Positions 7,438-9,757 of a DNA stretch of 9,757 nucleotides are shown one piece after another. The DNA comes from an uncultured Anaerococcus sp. (GTDB lineage Bacteria; Bacillota; Clostridia; Tissierellales; Peptoniphilaceae): assembly GCA_943913325.1 (NCBI GenBank), contig CALTXP010000060.1:1-9757 (forward strand), given 5' to 3'. The position numbers and the translations under genes were made by a program. The notes under the pieces are model-generated. The model was given only the letters and a program-made list of their open reading frames with translations, was not told the origin of the DNA and searched no databases. Each line of letters opens with the position of its first letter. Position 1 is the stretch's first letter.

Positions 7438-8458
7438 GTTGATTACTATTTCTATCAGATAATTTTGAAAGTGATATTCCTATAAGCCTTATATAATCTC
7501 CTTTATAAAATTCTTCTAGTAAGTCACTGGAAACTTTATATATACTATTCTTATCATGGATTGGCTCTTGTAGGGTAATAGCACGAGTAATAGTTTTAAA
7601 ATCAGCATTTTTGACTTTGATATTTATAGTTTTACCTTGTAAATCTTTAATTGCCAAATCATTTTCAATTTTTATTGAGATTTCTTTTAAATATTGTTTT
7701 AGTATATTAATATCATTAGTATTTTTTCTAAATGTTCGTTCTCTTCCTAGAGATTTTCTTTCTCTACTAGGATTTACTTCTCTATTATCTACACCTCGTA
7801 TCACATTATGAATATAAGATCCTTGTTTACCAAAAAGATCTATTAAAAAGCCCTCATTTAATTTCATTAAATCATCAATGGTATATATACCAATATTATG
7901 AAGCTTTTCTACTCCATGGGATCCAAGACCATGAACCTTTGATATCTTTAAATCTAATAAGATTTCTGGAACATCTTTTCTACTAATCTCTTTAATACCA
8001 TGAGGTTTATTCCAATCACTTGCAAGTTTAGCTAAAAATTTATTATAAGAAATTCCAATTGAAACATTTATTTTAGTTTTCAGTAAAACTTCTTTTTGTA
8101 TTTCTATGGCCAAATCTTTGGGATCGGGAGAATCTATCAAAAGATAAGCCTCATCAATAGATACTTGCTCAAAATCTTTAGCATATTTTTTTATTATATC
8201 AAAAACTTCCATGGATTTCTCTCTATAATAGGGATGATCTACAGCTATTAGAATTAAATTTGGACATAATTCTTTTGCCTTAAACACAGGCATAGCAGAA
8301 TGTATACCAAATTCACGAGCTTTATAGTTAGCCGTTGTAATGATTGATTTATTACTTAGCCCACCTACGGCTACCGGAAATGATTTTAATCTAGGACTTC
8401 TAATTTCTTCACAAGAAGCATAGAAAGCGTCACAGTCTATATGTAAAATATTATTCAT
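7424..8458 (-). CDS. dinB: DNA polymerase IV (Y-family translesion polymerase)
   Basis: This distributive, error-prone polymerase copies past damaged template bases without proofreading. With the start at 8458 (ATG, weak GGTGAT before it) the protein is 344 aa. I prefer this over the longer form from 8509 because the conserved family N-terminus is MNNILHIDCDAFYASCEE. Metal-binding residues are D8 and the SIDE motif at 100-103 (D102, E103); Y13 lines up with the Y-family steric gate. A helix-hairpin-helix thumb (VHGLGSHGVEKLHNIGIYTIDDL) is followed by the little-finger domain from about 230. The extreme C-terminus QLTFL fits the beta-clamp binding peptide (QLxLF type), so it can be recruited by the sliding clamp. 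It converges with recA; no LexA box was recognised upstream. It shares a roughly 70-bp divergent promoter region with the DUF2382 gene at 8532. Confidence 0.96.
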   Translation of the reverse strand: MNNILHIDCDAFYASCEEIRSPRLKSFPVAVGGLSNKSIITTANYKAREFGIHSAMPVFKAKELCPNLILIAVDHPYYREKSMEVFDIIKKYAKDFEQVSIDEAYLLIDSPDPKDLAIEIQKEVLLKTKINVSIGISYNKFLAKLASDWNKPHGIKEISRKDVPEILLDLKISKVHGLGSHGVEKLHNIGIYTIDDLMKLNEGFLIDLFGKQGSYIHNVIRGVDNREVNPSRERKSLGRERTFRKNTNDINILKQYLKEISIKIENDLAIKDLQGKTINIKVKNADFKTITRAITLQEPIHDKNSIYKVSSDLLEEFYKGDYIRLIGISLSKLSDRNSNQLTFL

Positions 8459-8531
8459 ATTTATCACCATTATTACTATACTTTTAAAAACTTGGGTATA
8501 AATAAACAAAAGTTGAAAGGATATAGCTTAT

Positions 8532-8759
8532 ATGGATGATATTAAAAAAGAATATTTAGATAAACTTGCAAATGGTGAAACAGTAGTTATTCCTCTTCAT
8601 GAAGAACGTATTAAAATAAGAAAAGAAAGAAGAGTAGTAGAAGAGATTATTATACGTCGTGAAAAGTATGTTGAGATGGAAAAAATTAGAATTCCAGTTA
8701 AAAAGGAAGTAATAACAGTTGATGATTCTAAGCTTAAATACGATGATATTGATAAATAA
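8532..8759 (+). CDS. Small single-domain DUF2382 (YsnF/AvaK-type) protein
   Basis: This 75-aa, highly charged protein without signal peptide or membrane segment is nearly all one DUF2382 unit. The unit runs from VVIPLHEERIKI (HEER at residues 23-26) through a Lys/Arg/Glu-rich middle to RIPVKKEVITVDD near residue 65. The same HEER core occurs twice in the larger protein encoded at 8883. The family is found in stress-induced proteins and PRC-barrel fusions; its biochemical activity is not established to my knowledge. The SD-like AAAGGA at 8516-8521 is 10 bp from the ATG, somewhat far. GGGTATAAA at 8494-8502 is a possible -10, sharing GGGTATA with the promoter of the next gene. It is probably a real gene given the conserved domain. 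Confidence 0.82.
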   Translation: MDDIKKEYLDKLANGETVVIPLHEERIKIRKERRVVEEIIIRREKYVEMEKIRIPVKKEVITVDDSKLKYDDIDK

Positions 8760-8801
8760 ATTTAAAATGTTAAAAGCTGATAAAAAAAATTGAAGATTTA
8801 T

Positions 8802-8832
8802 GTTTAATAAAAAAATTTAGGGGGTATATAAT
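8802..8832 (+). promoter_or_regulatory. Promoter of the large DUF2382 gene; sigma-B-like and sigma-A-like readings overlap
   Basis: GTTTAA (8802-8807), 14 bp, GGGTAT (8822-8827) matches the Bacillus general-stress sigma-B consensus closely. A perfect sigma-A -10, TATAAT, overlaps it at 8827-8832, with a possible TTAATA -35 (8804-8809) 17 bp upstream. Which factor is used cannot be read here, since sigma-B is absent from many clostridial lineages. A short leader hairpin (TAGAC at 8846-8850 with GTCTA at 8855-8859, loop ATAA) precedes the SD. Confidence 0.6.
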
Positions 8833-8882
8833 TACTAGAACAAGTTAGACATAAGTCTAGAAAAATAAAGGAGATATATATA

Positions 8883-9698
8883 ATGGCAAATTTTGAAACA
8901 TTTAGAACAGAAGATGAATTACTAGCAAGAATTGATCAATTGAGAGCACAAGGTTTTTCTGATGACGAATTAGAAGTGATTTCCGCTAAAGAGTTTAAGA
9001 ATGATAATCTTAGATATTATGGAATTTCTGATAGAGCAAACAGAGAAACATTAGATCCAGAATACAATGGTATCTATGCATACTACACAGGTGAAGATTT
9101 AGATCCAGCATACTTTGGAGATTTTGGTTTTGATAGATCAGTATCTGATGAAGCTATTGGTGCAGTTGAAAATGGTAACTATGTACTAGCTATCGAAAGA
9201 GACAACTATCTTGAAGATCCAGAATATGTAGATAATGCTTATGAACAAAGAAAAGATTACATGGATAAAGACATACTTGATAGAGATGATCTTTCTAAAC
9301 AAGACAAGATTAAACTTCACGAAGAAAGACTAAGAGTTAATAAAGAAAGAGTACAATCTGGAGAAATTGGACTTAAAAAACACGTTGTAACTGAAACTCA
9401 AGAAGTTGAAGTTCCAGTTGAAAAAGAAAGAGTTACAATTGAAAGACACGCTGTAGATGATGATGATGCTGCTGAAGATGATTATAAATTTAATGAGTCA
9501 GATCAAGAAATAAAAATTCCTATTCATGAGGAAAGAGTTTCAGTTGATAAAGATGCTGTAGTTACAGAAGAAGTTGAAATTAATAAGGAAAATGTAACTG
9601 AAAATCAAAAAGTTTCTGACGATGTTAGAAAAGAAAAACTTGACGTTGTTGAAGAAGGCGACGTTAAAGAAGTTGATGATGATAAAAAACTTAAATAA
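8883..9698 (+). CDS. YflT-like plus tandem DUF2382 (YsnF/AvaK-type) stress protein
   Basis: This is a soluble, very acidic 271-aa protein. Residues 1 to about 107 resemble the YflT/general stress protein 17M domain: DELLARIDQLRAQGFSDDEL at the start and SDEAIGAVENGNYVLAIERD at the end, with a Tyr/Asp-rich insert (about 55-85). A charged linker leads to two DUF2382 units, about 141-190 (HEER at 146-149) and 208-260 (HEER at 215-218), separated by an Asp-rich spacer; the tail is Lys/Asp/Glu-rich. No signal peptide or membrane helix is seen. The start is ATG 8883 with a strong AAAGGAGA at 8867-8874. The strong SD and promoter suggest high expression. It follows the single-domain paralogue in the same direction. 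A general stress role is inferred from the domain families; the molecular activity is unknown. Confidence 0.88.
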   Translation: MANFETFRTEDELLARIDQLRAQGFSDDELEVISAKEFKNDNLRYYGISDRANRETLDPEYNGIYAYYTGEDLDPAYFGDFGFDRSVSDEAIGAVENGNYVLAIERDNYLEDPEYVDNAYEQRKDYMDKDILDRDDLSKQDKIKLHEERLRVNKERVQSGEIGLKKHVVTETQEVEVPVEKERVTIERHAVDDDDAAEDDYKFNESDQEIKIPIHEERVSVDKDAVVTEEVEINKENVTENQKVSDDVRKEKLDVVEEGDVKEVDDDKKLK

Positions 9699-9730
9699 TT
9701 AAATAAATAATTTTACGAGCCTAAGTAAGG

Positions 9731-9757
9731 TGACCCCATAAAGTTGGACCTAATAGC
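9731..9757. mobile_element. IS3-like terminal sequence, cut by window end
   Basis: TGACCCCATAAAGTTGGAC at 9731-9749 matches 2801-2819 at 16 of 19 positions and resembles the terminal repeat of IS3-family (IS150-like) elements. It lies 32 bp after the large DUF2382 stop. The window ends before any second arm or transposase could be seen, so it may be a full element, a solo end, or the first half of a terminator hairpin like the one after pgsA. Confidence 0.5.

Noticed and set aside
8459..8509. Longer dinB start at 8509
   Set aside because: It adds 17 residues absent from the family, without an SD; MNNILHIDCD at 8458 is the normal N-terminus.
8836..8850. Possible LexA box (AGAACAAGTTAGAC)
   Set aside because: Only one half-site GAAC is present; the second half does not read GTTC.

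Overview
The window is AT-rich DNA with strong AAGGAG-type ribosome binding sites, dense gene packing and a ftsK-pgsA...recA order. This fits a low-GC Gram-positive bacterium of the Firmicutes/Clostridia side. An anaerobic-coccus lineage such as Anaerococcus or Peptoniphilus is my best guess, from the overall look and the stress-protein pair, but the sequence alone does not prove it.

Layout. (1) Positions 1-2781: housekeeping block with the 3' part of ftsK (DNA translocase; its reading frame is open to the window edge) followed after 1 bp by pgsA (phosphatidylglycerophosphate synthase), closed by a hairpin terminator that looks derived from the end of an IS3-family insertion sequence. (2) 2850-6060: a lactococcin 972-type bacteriocin cassette made of a secreted bacteriocin precursor, an intercistronic hairpin, a large FtsX-like 'bacteriocin-associated' membrane protein and an ABC ATPase. 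The bacteriocin and membrane-protein genes each carry a single-base frameshift in a short A run (one A too few, one A too many), while the ATPase is intact. The cassette sits between pgsA and recA, which are close neighbours in many Firmicutes, so it looks inserted. (3) 6060-8460: recA with an extended -10 promoter, convergent with dinB (Y-family DNA polymerase IV); the gap between them holds three palindromes. (4) 8530-9700: two co-oriented genes for DUF2382 (YsnF/AvaK-type) stress-associated proteins, a 75-aa single-domain form and a 271-aa form with a YflT-like N-terminal domain and two DUF2382 copies. The larger gene has a promoter that reads both as sigma-A type -10 and as a sigma-B-like GTTTAA-N14-GGGTAT. 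(5) 9731-9757: the start of a second copy of the IS3-like terminal sequence, cut by the window end.

How the parts work together. FtsK and PgsA serve chromosome segregation and membrane lipid synthesis. The cassette would make, export and protect against a septum-targeting bacteriocin if both frames were intact. RecA and DinB serve recombination repair and translesion synthesis, although no Bacillus-type LexA box was found. The DUF2382 pair appears to be a stress module of unknown biochemical function. The most notable points are the hidden, frameshifted bacteriocin gene, the opposite-sign frameshifts within one operon, and the paired IS3-like termini next to gene ends.
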